From Defluviimonas sp. SAOS-178_SWC (lineage in GTDB: Bacteria > Pseudomonadota > Alphaproteobacteria > Rhodobacterales > Rhodobacteraceae), in contig NZ_CP156080.1 of NCBI RefSeq assembly GCF_039830135.1, positions 100,707 through 164,706 of the forward strand: a DNA stretch of 64,000 bases. Reading direction: 5' to 3'. Position 1 is the first letter of the stretch. Each line of letters starts with the position of its first letter. The translations under genes were made by a program, and so were the position numbers. The notes under the pieces are model-generated. The model searched no databases and was not told the DNA's origin. It worked only from the letters and a program-made list of their open reading frames with translations. Shown here in pieces: positions 43,741-51,998 of this stretch.

Positions 43741-44697
43741 CTATCTGAGTTTCGGATTGAGCGCGTCACGCAGCCAGTCGCCGAGCATGTTGACGGCGAC
43801 CACGAGGATGCAGAGCTGGATTGACGGGAAGAGCACGATCCACCACGAGCCCGAGAAGAGATACTGGTTGCCGACCCGGATCAGCGTGCCGAGAGAGGGC
43901 TGGTTCGGCGGCATGCCGACGCCGAGGAACGACAGCGTCGCCTCGATCAGGATGGCGAGGCCGAAATTCAGCGTCGCGGCGACGAAGACCGGGGTCATCG
44001 TGTTGGGCAGGATATGTTTCAGCATCAGCCGCCGCGCCGGCGTGCCGACGAGGCGCGAGGCCTGCACATATTCCTTGCGGCGTTCGACCATGGTCTGCGC
44101 CCGGACGACACGCGCATACTGCACCCAGGAATACATCGCGATGGCGAGAACGAGCACGATCGAAATCCCGGCATCCCGCAGATGGGGCGGCAGCAGGGCC
44201 AGCGCGACCGAACTGACGAGGATGGCCACGAGGATGATCGGGATCGACAAGAGGACATCGCCGATGCGCATCAGGACGTTGTCCACCCAGCCGCCGTAGA
44301 ACCCGGCGGTGAGGCCCGCGACCACACCGACCGCGAGCGAGACGAGGACCGATCCGATGCCGATGAAGATGGAGATCCGCGTGCCGTAGAGGATGCCCGA
44401 GAGGATATCGCGGCCCTGCACGTCGGTGCCGAGCAGATAGGGCATCTGCCCGCCCTCCATCCAGACCGGCGGCAGTTCGGCGTTCCACAGTTCGAGCGCG
44501 GCGAGGTCATAGGGGTTCTGCGGCGACAGGAGCGGCGCGAACATCGCCGTCAGGATCACGAAAGCAAGGACGATCGCAGCGCCGACGGCGGATTTCGAGT
44601 GGCTGAAGCTCCACCACAGGTCGCTGTCGCGCAAGCGCTCCCACCGCCCCCTGGGCTTTGTGCGCGCCGTCGGTTCGGATGCCCGGATATCGGTCAT
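43741..44697 (-). CDS. ABC transporter permease, DppC-like
   Basis: This permease of 318 residues belongs to the peptide/opine importer. Its charged cytoplasmic N-terminus leads to SAVGAAIVLAFVILTAMFAP, followed by LLGTDVQGRDILSGILYGTR, the conserved DppC N-domain motif. Five further transmembrane segments follow, with the EAA loop at YVQASRLVGTPARRLMLKHI and SFLGVGMPPNQPSLGTLIRV near the end. The ATG at 44697 overlaps the DppB-like stop (ATGA). Confidence 0.93.
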   Translation of the reverse strand: MTDIRASEPTARTKPRGRWERLRDSDLWWSFSHSKSAVGAAIVLAFVILTAMFAPLLSPQNPYDLAALELWNAELPPVWMEGGQMPYLLGTDVQGRDILSGILYGTRISIFIGIGSVLVSLAVGVVAGLTAGFYGGWVDNVLMRIGDVLLSIPIILVAILVSSVALALLPPHLRDAGISIVLVLAIAMYSWVQYARVVRAQTMVERRKEYVQASRLVGTPARRLMLKHILPNTMTPVFVAATLNFGLAILIEATLSFLGVGMPPNQPSLGTLIRVGNQYLFSGSWWIVLFPSIQLCILVVAVNMLGDWLRDALNPKLR

Positions 44698-45665
44698 TTG
44701 TCTGCTCCACGAAGACGGGGATCGATGATCGCGTAGGTGACATCCACGATCGCGTTCAGCACCACGAAGATCAGCGCGACGATGCAGAGATAGGCCGCCA
44801 TGATCGGGACATCGACGAACGTCACGGCCTGGATGAACAGCAGCCCCATGCCGGGCCACTGGAACACCGTCTCGGTGACGAGGGCGAAGGCGATGAGGCC
44901 GCCGATCTGCATGGCCGTCATCGTCACGACCGGCATCAGGCAGTTGCGCAGCGCATGGCGGAAATGGATCACGCGGGCCGGAATGCCGCGGGCGCGGGCG
45001 AACTTGATGAAGTCGGAGCGCAGGACTTCAAGCATCTCCGCCCTGACGAGACGCATCACCAAGGTGATCTGGAAGAGCGACAGCGACAGCGCCGGCAGAA
45101 GGATCGACATCCGCCCGGAATGGGTCAGCAGCCCGGTCGACCACCAGCCGATCTGCACGGTCTCGCCGCGCCCGAAGGCCGGAAACCACCCGAGCCAAAC
45201 GGAGAAGACGAGGATCAGGCCGATGCCGACAACGAAACTGGGCAGGGATATGCCGATGATCGACACGAACTGCATCGTCTCGGCGTACCAGGTCTGTCGT
45301 CGGATCGCCGTGATGACCCCGAGCGGGATACCGACGACAAGCGAAATGAATGTCGCGACAAGCACAAGCTCGAACGTTGCCGGGAACCGCTCGGAGATCA
45401 TGGCCAGCACGTCCTGCTGGTTCCGGAACGATATGCCGAAATCGCCTTTCGCCGCGTTGGTGACGAAGGTCGCGAACTGGACGATGAACGGCTGGTCGAG
45501 CCCGAGACGGGTGCGCAGTTCGTCGCGCTGCGCCTGGGTGGCCTGTTCGTTCAGCATCAGTTCGACGGGATCGCCGACGAAGCGAAAGATCATGAACGCG
45601 ATGAAGCTGACCGACAGCATCACGAAGATGGCATTTGCGAAACGCTTTATCAGGAATGCGAGCAT
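44694..45665 (-). CDS. ABC transporter permease, DppB-like
   Basis: This is the other permease of the importer, 323 residues with six transmembrane segments. It starts MLAFLIKRFANAIFVMLSVS, has the DppB-specific RTRLGLDQPFIVQFATFV region, PLGVITAIRRQTWYAETMQF, the EAA loop DFIKFARARGIPARVIHFRH and a C-terminal VDVTYAIIDPRLR. It is separated from the binding-protein gene by 64 bases containing a long perfect palindrome, a usual device to keep the permease level below that of the binding protein. Confidence 0.93.
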   Translation of the reverse strand: MLAFLIKRFANAIFVMLSVSFIAFMIFRFVGDPVELMLNEQATQAQRDELRTRLGLDQPFIVQFATFVTNAAKGDFGISFRNQQDVLAMISERFPATFELVLVATFISLVVGIPLGVITAIRRQTWYAETMQFVSIIGISLPSFVVGIGLILVFSVWLGWFPAFGRGETVQIGWWSTGLLTHSGRMSILLPALSLSLFQITLVMRLVRAEMLEVLRSDFIKFARARGIPARVIHFRHALRNCLMPVVTMTAMQIGGLIAFALVTETVFQWPGMGLLFIQAVTFVDVPIMAAYLCIVALIFVVLNAIVDVTYAIIDPRLRGADK

Positions 45666-45690
45666 CGCTACCCCCCTAGGGTTCGAAGAT

Positions 45691-45712
45691 GGGCAGCGCC
45701 CGGGCGCTGCCC
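45691..45712 (-). promoter_or_regulatory. Perfect 22-base palindrome between binding protein and permease genes
   Basis: An 11-base arm, GGGCAGCGCCC, is followed directly by its exact reverse complement. In the mRNA it forms a very stable hairpin just after the binding-protein stop, likely protecting that message from 3' decay or partly terminating transcription. Confidence 0.7.
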
Positions 45713-45729
45713 CAGTTGGTCAGGGAGAC

Positions 45730-47301
45730 TTACTTCGTGACGTACCACAGCCGCGGCTTGTTGTCCGGGAACTGCGGGAAATCCTCGAAGCCAGTGGCAA
45801 CGGCCCAGGCCATCGGCTGCTGGTGCAGCGGCATCATCACGATTTCGTCCTTGGCGATCTTCAGCGCCTCGGTTTCCATCGCCAGCCGCTTGTCGCGATC
45901 CAGTTCCACGCCCGCCGCGTCGGTCAGACGGTCGATTTCCGGATAGGACCAGCCGCCCCAGTTGAAGACGCCGGCGTTGCCTTCCTTGGTGTGCAGCATC
46001 TGGATGAGGATCGAGTAGGTATCCAGCATCGGCAGCGTCGCCCAGCCGATCGTGTAGACATCGGCCTGACCGTTGGCGCGCTTCGGCGTCTGCTTGGCGG
46101 TCGGTCCGATATCAAGGCGCGGGCTCAGCCCGATCCGCGACCACATCGACGCGATGGCCTGGCAGAACTGCTCCTCGTTCACGTAGCTTTCGTTGGTGCA
46201 GACGAAGTCGAACTCGAACCCGTCGGGATAGCCGGCCTCGGCCAGCAGCGCCTTGGCCTTCTCGGGGTCGGTCGGAACGATGGTGTCGAGTTCCTCCGCA
46301 TAGCCCGGAATCGACGGTGCGACGAGCGCGCCGGCATTGCGCGATTTGCCGCGCATGACCTTCTCGTGGATCAGGTCCATGTCGACGGCCATCTGCATCG
46401 CCTGACGCACCCGAAGATCGTTCATCGGGTTCGGACCGCCGGCGATCAGCGTGTCGCGCCGGTTGAAGCCCAGCATGACCGTGCGCAGGTCGGTGCGCTC
46501 CAGCACCTGGACGTTTTCCGCCGCCTCGAGCCGGTCGAGATCCTGAACCGGGGCGCTGTCGACGAAATCGACTTCGCCCGACAGCAGCGCCGCGACGCGG
46601 GTCGCCGCCGAGGAGATCGGCTGGAACTCGATGCGGGTCAGGTTGTGCTGCGGCTCGTCCCACCAGCCCTCGTTCGCCACCAGGATGGTCTGCGCCTCGG
46701 GCGTGCGGGATTCGACCTTGAACGGGCCGGTGCCGTTCGCGTTGAACGTGGCATAGCCTTCCACCCCGGCGCTGACGTCGGTCGGTTTCTCGGCGTTGTT
46801 CTCGACCAGCCAGTCCTTGTCGAAGATATGGATGTTGGTGAGGTCGTTGAGCAGCAGCGGATAGGCGCCGGTCAGCTCGATCTCGATCGTGTGGTCGTCG
46901 ATGACGGTCGCGCTCTTGTAGGCCGGCAGGTTGCCCTTCAGCGGCGAGGTTTCGTCGCTGACGCGCAGCAGCGAGGCAAGAACATCCTCCGCCGTGAAGG
47001 CGTTGCCGTTGTGGAAGGTCACGCCCTCGCGCAGCTTGAACCGCCACACGGTCGGCGACACGATCTCCCACGAGGTCGCGAGCGCGGGTTCGATCTGGAG
47101 GTCACGGTTGTAGCGGACGAGGCCTTCATAGATATGGTTGAGGAAGTTGATCGTATAGCTGTCGCCGTACGAATAGGGGTCAAGCGACACGATATCGCGC
47201 GGCGCACCCCATTTGAGCGTTTCCGCCGAAACGCCGGTGCCGACGAACGCCGCCAGAAGGCTGCCCGTCAGCACAGCTCTGGAGATGATTCCTGCTTTCA
47301 T
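45730..47301 (-). CDS. Family 5 (peptide/opine-type) extracellular solute-binding protein
   Basis: This is the periplasmic receptor of the adjacent ABC importer. The 523-residue precursor begins MKAGIISRAVLTGSLLAAFV with a VSA cleavage site. The mature domain has LKWGAPRDIVSLDPYSYGDS, the LNHIYEGLVRYNRDLQIEPA and FKLREGVTFHNGNAFTAEDV family signatures, and FNRRDTLIAGGPNPMNDLRV. I chose the ATG at 47301, preceded by GGGAG; an upstream in-frame ATG at 47418 would bury the signal peptide. It is the first gene of the operon. The upstream region carries a perfect GntR-type palindrome overlapping a plausible promoter. The ligand could be a peptide, opine or ureide. Confidence 0.94.
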   Translation of the reverse strand: MKAGIISRAVLTGSLLAAFVGTGVSAETLKWGAPRDIVSLDPYSYGDSYTINFLNHIYEGLVRYNRDLQIEPALATSWEIVSPTVWRFKLREGVTFHNGNAFTAEDVLASLLRVSDETSPLKGNLPAYKSATVIDDHTIEIELTGAYPLLLNDLTNIHIFDKDWLVENNAEKPTDVSAGVEGYATFNANGTGPFKVESRTPEAQTILVANEGWWDEPQHNLTRIEFQPISSAATRVAALLSGEVDFVDSAPVQDLDRLEAAENVQVLERTDLRTVMLGFNRRDTLIAGGPNPMNDLRVRQAMQMAVDMDLIHEKVMRGKSRNAGALVAPSIPGYAEELDTIVPTDPEKAKALLAEAGYPDGFEFDFVCTNESYVNEEQFCQAIASMWSRIGLSPRLDIGPTAKQTPKRANGQADVYTIGWATLPMLDTYSILIQMLHTKEGNAGVFNWGGWSYPEIDRLTDAAGVELDRDKRLAMETEALKIAKDEIVMMPLHQQPMAWAVATGFEDFPQFPDNKPRLWYVTK

Positions 47302-47452
47302 AAAGGTACTCCCTGTTGAGGACGCAGTTCTCGTTTTCGCGTCCAGTCTGCAAGACAGCGCCGACATATTCGCGTTGTGACGCCCTTGCTTGTTCACCTC
47401 GCCTTGGCTTCCTCCCATGCGAGATGTTTACAAAGACTAAGCCTGGCTCGAT

Positions 47453-47468
47453 TTATTGTCTACAATAA
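47453..47468. promoter_or_regulatory. Candidate GntR/FCD operator TTATTGTCTACAATAA
   Basis: Seven-base arms TTATTGT and ACAATAA are perfectly complementary around CT. The core TTGT-N2-ACAA is typical of FCD-type GntR regulators. It overlaps a possible minus-strand promoter (TAGACA, 17 bases, TAGTCT) about 150 bases upstream of the binding-protein gene. The GntR gene at the other end of the operon is the obvious candidate to bind it. Confidence 0.65.
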
Positions 47469-47735
47469 GATTGCGTTTTGTTGACATATCGCTGCCGGGG
47501 TCAGACGGGGGTGTTCGGCGAGCGCCCCACGTCCTGCCGGGGTCTCCGCAGCGTGGTGCGTCTCGGGCTGACGGAAACACGTCGTCCGTGGGGCGATGCC
47601 GCAAGCGCCAGGCAGACAGGCTTCGTGGTCACGGCGCGACGATCACCGAAAGGTTCCGGCGTGATCTGGATGCCATGACGCGGATTCCGTGCCCTCGCTT
47701 GACGCCTGCGGCCAGGCGCCGGACCGGTGGCCGGT
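47469..47735. other. Intergenic stretch without a recognisable gene
   Basis: Together with the operator/leader to its left this forms a 434-base gap. Reading frames crossing it have arginine- and proline-rich composition and no family resemblance. TTGACA at about 47479 could be a -35 element, but no matching -10 is evident. I see no hairpin or RNA gene here. Confidence 0.5.
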
Positions 47736-48776
47736 CTAGGCGCGCGAGACTGCCATGCGCGCCAACCCCTCGATCTCGCGGGTGTGGAATGCGCGCTCCG
47801 ATTCGGTGTCGCGCGGTCCGCGCGACAGTTCGCGGGCGAGATCGAAGAACCCCTTGGCCGGCAGGCCGTCGGTCGCCCGGCTGACGGCGCGAGCCGCGAT
47901 GAAGGGGCGCCCGGCGCGCGCATCCTCGCGCATGGTGTCCTCCAGCGCGCGGGTAATCCGGCGCACCGATCCGGGCTTCCAGAGCCCGAGCGCGCGGGCC
48001 AGCGCACCATAGCTGATCGTCGGCGCGGAGGGTGGGAGCGATTCGAGATATCTGCGGACGGAACTGGCCAACGGGGAAGAACCATCCGAATGCCCTTCGA
48101 CCGGGGCAACGGGCGACGGCGTTCCCGATGCCGGCTCCGCGATCGGGGATATCACGGGGTCGGCGCGATCGGTCGTGCCGCGATAGAACGGACTGGTTCC
48201 GGCCCCGTGATCGGTCACGTCGACAATATTTTTCAGGTCAGGCAAGGCGGCGCGGAGGATGCGTTCGACGCCACCGCGCAGGGTCAGTTGCGATCCGGCG
48301 CAACCCTGGCATCCGCCCGACATGCGCAGATAGACGGTTCCGCCGGCCACCCCTTCGACGGCGACGCGGCCGCCATGACCGGCGATGGAAGGGTTGACGC
48401 GACTGTCGAGCAGGTCGCGCACCGCCGCCAGCATCCGCGCGTCAGACTCCATATCGGTCTCGTCGGGCGGCGTTCCCAGCGGCTCTGCGGTGATGGCGAG
48501 GACGGCGCGGATGGCGGCGGCGATTGGCGCCTTCATATCCTCCCACCGCGCGTCCTGCCCCTTGCGGATATGGATGCACGCGCCATCCACCTCCACCCGG
48601 CACACGCCACTCACGGCGAACAGGGCGCGGGCCAGCGGCGCGTCCGTGCCGGGCCCGTCGAAGGTCGCCCGACCCGCGCCATGTTGCACAGGCTCATCGA
48701 GCAGGAAGCGCAGTGTGTCGGGATCGCGCGGCGATGGCTGGGCCCGGATCCGCAGAGGGTTTGCCGGGTCAGACAT
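47736..48776 (-). CDS. Nfu-type Fe-S scaffold protein with a C-terminal extra domain
   Basis: This 346-residue protein has three parts. About residues 1-90 resemble the Nfu N-terminal domain (LRFLLDEPV, APLARALFAVSGVCRVEVDG, HIRKGQDARWEDMK). About 110-190 form a NifU C-terminal domain with the cluster-binding CxxC in VYLRMSGGCQGCAGSQLTLR. After a Pro/Ser-rich linker a C-terminal part of about 110 residues begins SVRRYLESLPPSAPTISYGA and contains LGLWKPGSVRRITRALED and DGLPAKGFFDLARELSR. I cannot name this domain; it has helix-rich, basic character. The start overlaps the Mrp-like gene by eight bases. Its role is probably delivery of Fe-S clusters, coupled to the Mrp protein and under the Rrf2 regulator of the same operon. 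Confidence 0.85.
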   Translation of the reverse strand: MSDPANPLRIRAQPSPRDPDTLRFLLDEPVQHGAGRATFDGPGTDAPLARALFAVSGVCRVEVDGACIHIRKGQDARWEDMKAPIAAAIRAVLAITAEPLGTPPDETDMESDARMLAAVRDLLDSRVNPSIAGHGGRVAVEGVAGGTVYLRMSGGCQGCAGSQLTLRGGVERILRAALPDLKNIVDVTDHGAGTSPFYRGTTDRADPVISPIAEPASGTPSPVAPVEGHSDGSSPLASSVRRYLESLPPSAPTISYGALARALGLWKPGSVRRITRALEDTMREDARAGRPFIAARAVSRATDGLPAKGFFDLARELSRGPRDTESERAFHTREIEGLARMAVSRA

Positions 48777-49950
48777 CTTCGGTTTCAGCCCCCTGCATCT
48801 GGCGCAGCATCTTGAACGTGTAGATCCCGCTGCCGTGACCGTCGCTGAACGCCATGCCGATTGCGTAGTTGCCGACACTCCAGATCCGCGTGGGGGCAAC
48901 GGCCAGCGCGACGGTTTCCGGATCCAGCAGGCGCGCGCCGCTGACCTCGTCGCGGCAGGCGGCGCAGGGGCAGGCGACGCGCAGGTCGCGGACCGGAATG
49001 ACCTGAGTTTCCCGATCTGCCCAAAGAATCTCCAGCCCCGCCGCGTCCAGGTCGAACCCACAGGGAAGATCCGGCGCACCGCCATGGGCCGCAACCGGCG
49101 CCGGCTTGCCGGCGCCCGTCGCGACATTCCAGTCGAACGGCAATGCCACGCCGCCGGCGCCCGCCGCCCCGATCGCGAGCGCCGCGGCGATGCGCGCATA
49201 GGCCTGCGCGGCCGGGCTTTCCGGATGGGCGACAACGAGGGGTATGCCCGCATCGCCGGAATCGACGATCGCCGGGTCGAGCGGCACCGTGCCCAGAAAC
49301 GGAACCCCGAGCTCGCCGGCGATCGCCGCGCCGCCGCCCTGATGGAAGATGTGGCTGACCTCCCCGCAGGACGGGCAGGTAAAGCCGCTCATGTTCTCGA
49401 TCACGCCGAGGATCGGCACATGCACCTGTTCCATCATCCTCAGGCCGCGCCGCGCGATCTTCAGGCTGACGTCCTGCGGCGTGCTCACCACCACCGCGCC
49501 GGTCAGCGGGAACGACTGCGCCAGCGTCAGCTGGATGTCCCCGGTTCCCGGCGGCAGGTCGAAGAGCAGGATGTCGAGGTCTCCCCACGCGACCTGTCCG
49601 ACGAACATCCGCAGGTATTTCGTGACCATCGGGCCGCGCAGGATCGACGGCTGATCGTCGCTGGTCAGCATCGCCATCGAGATGACCTTGAGCCCGTGCG
49701 CCTCGGACGGAATCACCCGCCCGTCCGGCCCCATTGCCGGTGGCGCGCTGCCGGGTATGCCCAGCATTCCGGGGATGGAGGGGCCGTAGATGTCGGCATC
49801 GACGATGCCGACGCGCAGGCCCGTGCGGGCCAGGGCCACCGCGAGGTTCACGGTGACGGTCGATTTTCCGACGCCGCCCTTGCCGCTGCTCACCGCGATC
49901 ATGCGGCGCGGCGCCCCCGGCGCGTCGGTGAATTCAGGTTGCGTCGTCAT
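48769..49950 (-). CDS. Mrp/ApbC Fe-S carrier ATPase fused to a DUF971 domain
   Basis: This 393-residue protein lacks the usual N-terminal DUF59. It starts almost at the ATPase domain: the deviant Walker A is MIAVSSGKGGVGKSTVTVNL, then VGIVDADIYGPSIPGMLGI, DILLFDLPPGTGDIQLTLAQ and the bridging CxxC in MSGFTCPSCGEVSHIFHQGG. From about residue 300 a DUF971 domain follows, with LEILWADRETQVIPVRDLRV, ACPCAACRDEVSGARLLDPE and HGSGIYTFKMLRQMQG. Mrp proteins transfer [4Fe-4S] clusters; DUF971 proteins often accompany Fe-S assembly genes. Fusion of both suggests one functional unit. Translation is coupled to the Rrf2 gene (ATGA) and to the Nfu gene. Confidence 0.9.
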   Translation of the reverse strand: MTTQPEFTDAPGAPRRMIAVSSGKGGVGKSTVTVNLAVALARTGLRVGIVDADIYGPSIPGMLGIPGSAPPAMGPDGRVIPSEAHGLKVISMAMLTSDDQPSILRGPMVTKYLRMFVGQVAWGDLDILLFDLPPGTGDIQLTLAQSFPLTGAVVVSTPQDVSLKIARRGLRMMEQVHVPILGVIENMSGFTCPSCGEVSHIFHQGGGAAIAGELGVPFLGTVPLDPAIVDSGDAGIPLVVAHPESPAAQAYARIAAALAIGAAGAGGVALPFDWNVATGAGKPAPVAAHGGAPDLPCGFDLDAAGLEILWADRETQVIPVRDLRVACPCAACRDEVSGARLLDPETVALAVAPTRIWSVGNYAIGMAFSDGHGSGIYTFKMLRQMQGAETEDV

Positions 49951-50396
49951 GGCGATGGCCTTTCGTTCCTTGCGGCCGCGATCACGCCGAAATCCCGCGG
50001 CCGGAGGGTCAAGTCGGAGAGGGTGTGTCGATCCATCACCGCCATGAAGGCGCCCAAAGCCTCGGTGATGATGCCCGGCAGGCGGCAGTAGGGGGTGATG
50101 GCGCAGGCGGCGGTGGGCGAGAAACACTCGACCATCTCGAAATCCGGCTCGGTCAGGCGCAGGACATCGCCGAGGGGAATCTCCTCGGGCGGTTTGCCGA
50201 GCGTGAACCCCCCGGCGCGGCCGCGCTGCGAGCGTAGGATGCCGGCGCCTGCCAGCACGCCGACGATCTTCATCAGGTGGCCGCGCGACATCCCGTAGAT
50301 CTCCTGCGTCTCGTCGATCGTCACCAGCCGTTCGGGATGCGCGGCGGCAAACAGCAGCACGCGCAAGGCGTAGTCCGACATCATCGTCAGCCGCAT
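49947..50396 (-). CDS. Rrf2-family regulator, NsrR-like
   Basis: This 149-residue Rrf2 regulator has the winged helix (MRLTMMSDYALRVLLFAAAH, then SRGHLMKIVGVLAGAGILRS and QRGRAGGFTLGKPPEEIPLG). The three cysteines typical of the [Fe-S]-sensing NsrR group lie in VECFSPTAACAITPYCRLPG. NsrR proteins lose repression when nitric oxide attacks their cluster. It is encoded between the GltD-like and Mrp-like genes, overlapping both, so it probably autoregulates this Fe-S operon and may control the divergent DUF2249 gene. IscR or RirA identity is less likely from the Cys spacing and the N-terminal sequence. Confidence 0.88.
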   Translation of the reverse strand: MRLTMMSDYALRVLLFAAAHPERLVTIDETQEIYGMSRGHLMKIVGVLAGAGILRSQRGRAGGFTLGKPPEEIPLGDVLRLTEPDFEMVECFSPTAACAITPYCRLPGIITEALGAFMAVMDRHTLSDLTLRPRDFGVIAAARNERPSP

Positions 50397-51898
50397 GCGG
50401 GTTCTCCGATCCGGGTTTGGTCGCGCGTCCCGGTATGGCCGGCTTCCGGCAGGGTATCAAGATAGCGATCCACCGCCGCCGCGACCTCGCGCCCTTCGCG
50501 GATCGCCCAGACGGCGAGCGAGGGGCCGAGCCGCGCGTCCCCGGCCACGAAGACGGCCGGCGCCGCCGTCATGCGGGTCTCGCGGTCGGCGGCGACGCGA
50601 TCCTGCGACGACATCGCCACGGCGCCACCGGTCAGCCGGCCGGCATCCTCGACCGTGAAGCCGAGCGCGTTGATGACCAGATCGGCCGCGACCTCGAAGT
50701 CGGAGCCCGGCACCGGCTCCGGCCGCTTGCGCCCGGCCTCGTCCGGCGCACCCAGCTGCGTGCGACGGGCCCGCACCGTGCGCACGGCGCCGCGCTGGCC
50801 GAATCCCTCGGGGCTGGAGGCGATCACCTCCACGGGTATGTCCGAGAGCGCCTCGGGCTGGCTCTGCCAGCCGAATTCGGCGCCCTCCTCCTCGGCATGG
50901 CCGACCTCGCGGGAGGAGCCGGGCATGTTGGCGCGATCGCGGCGGTAGAGGCAGGTGACGCCCGCGGCGCCCTGGCGGACGGCCGTGCGCACGCAATCCA
51001 TCGCCGTATCGCCGCCGCCGATCACCACGACCCACTTGCCGGCCGCGTCGATGTCAGGCGTCGCCGTCTCGCCGATCAGCGCCCGGCTGGAGGACACGAG
51101 GAAATCCATCGCCGGGATGACACCGGCCAGCTCCTCGCCCGGCAGATCGAGGCGGCGCGGCCGGTAGGCGCCATAGGCCAGCACCACGGCGTCGTGCCGT
51201 GCATGCAGGTCGGCGAAGGCGAGATCGCCGCCCAGCACCCGCCCACCGTGAAAGACGACGCCCGCCTCGGCCAGAAGCGCGGCGCGGCGCGCGACCACCT
51301 GCTGCTCCATTTTGAATTCGGGGATGCCATAGGACATGAGCCCGCCCATGCGGGCATGACGGTCGTAAAGGTGAACCTCGTGGCCCGCGGCGCGAAGTTC
51401 CTCGGCGGCGGCCATGCCGGCCGGTCCAGCCCCGACAATGCCGACACTGCGCCCGGTCAGCCGGGTGGGCAGACGCGGCTTGACCCAGCCGCTGGCCCAG
51501 GCGGTGTCGCCGATATGCCGCTCGACGGCGCCGATCGTCACCGTGCCGTGGCCGGCCTGTTCCAGCGTGCAGGCCCATTTCGCCTCGCACAGCCGGTCCT
51601 GAGGGCAGATCCTGCCGCAGATCTCGGGAAAATTGTTGGTCGCCTGGGCGAGGTGATACGCCTCCTCCATGCGCCCCTCGGCGGTCATCTTCAGCCAGTC
51701 GGGGATGTTGTTGTGCAGCGGGCAGTAGACCTGACAATAGGGTGTGCCGCATTGCTCGCAGCGCGACGCCTGCAGGGCGGCGTCATCCGGCGTCAGGTCG
51801 GGCAGGATCTCGCGATGATCGCGGATCCGGTCCCCGGCCGCGCGCTTGTCGGCCATGCGCCGCGCGAGCGTGACGTATTTCTGCATGCGATCGGCCAT
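50387..51898 (-). CDS. GltD-like NAD(P)-dependent Fe-S flavoprotein oxidoreductase
   Basis: This 503-residue protein resembles the small subunit of glutamate synthase. It has an N-terminal Fe-S domain with CEQCGTPYCQVYCPLHNNIP and CGRICPQDRLCEAKWACTL, then FAD binding at SVGIVGAGPAGMAAAEELRA and NAD(P) binding at KWVVVIGGGDTAMDCVRTAV, and the C-terminal FVAGDARLGPSLAVWAIREG. I chose the ATG at 51898 because GGAGG is placed six bases before it. No GltB gene is in the window, so it is likely a stand-alone electron-transfer enzyme supplying the Fe-S or NO-detoxification module. It heads the operon and overlaps the Rrf2 gene by ten bases. Confidence 0.88.
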   Translation of the reverse strand: MADRMQKYVTLARRMADKRAAGDRIRDHREILPDLTPDDAALQASRCEQCGTPYCQVYCPLHNNIPDWLKMTAEGRMEEAYHLAQATNNFPEICGRICPQDRLCEAKWACTLEQAGHGTVTIGAVERHIGDTAWASGWVKPRLPTRLTGRSVGIVGAGPAGMAAAEELRAAGHEVHLYDRHARMGGLMSYGIPEFKMEQQVVARRAALLAEAGVVFHGGRVLGGDLAFADLHARHDAVVLAYGAYRPRRLDLPGEELAGVIPAMDFLVSSSRALIGETATPDIDAAGKWVVVIGGGDTAMDCVRTAVRQGAAGVTCLYRRDRANMPGSSREVGHAEEEGAEFGWQSQPEALSDIPVEVIASSPEGFGQRGAVRTVRARRTQLGAPDEAGRKRPEPVPGSDFEVAADLVINALGFTVEDAGRLTGGAVAMSSQDRVAADRETRMTAAPAVFVAGDARLGPSLAVWAIREGREVAAAVDRYLDTLPEAGHTGTRDQTRIGEPACG

Positions 51899-51939
51899 CG
51901 GCGCCTCCATCTGTGGCCCCTGCATAGCCGTTAAAAAAC

Positions 51940-51952
51940 ATATTGACAATAT
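51940..51952. promoter_or_regulatory. Palindrome ATATTG-A-CAATAT between gltD-like and DUF2249 genes
   Basis: A perfect 6-1-6 inverted repeat lies in the AT-rich 100 bases between the divergent genes. Rrf2 and CRP/FNR-type regulators bind such sites. The Rrf2/NsrR-like protein of the adjacent operon is the nearest candidate. Confidence 0.5.
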
Positions 51953-51998
51953 TTCTTTTACAGTCGAGCATCCGGCCTATCCGTCGAAAGGACATATC

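Noticed and set aside
47456..47884. Open frame in the gap between the binding-protein and Nfu genes
   Set aside because: It overlaps the Nfu gene antisense, is Arg-rich, and begins inside the GntR operator candidate.
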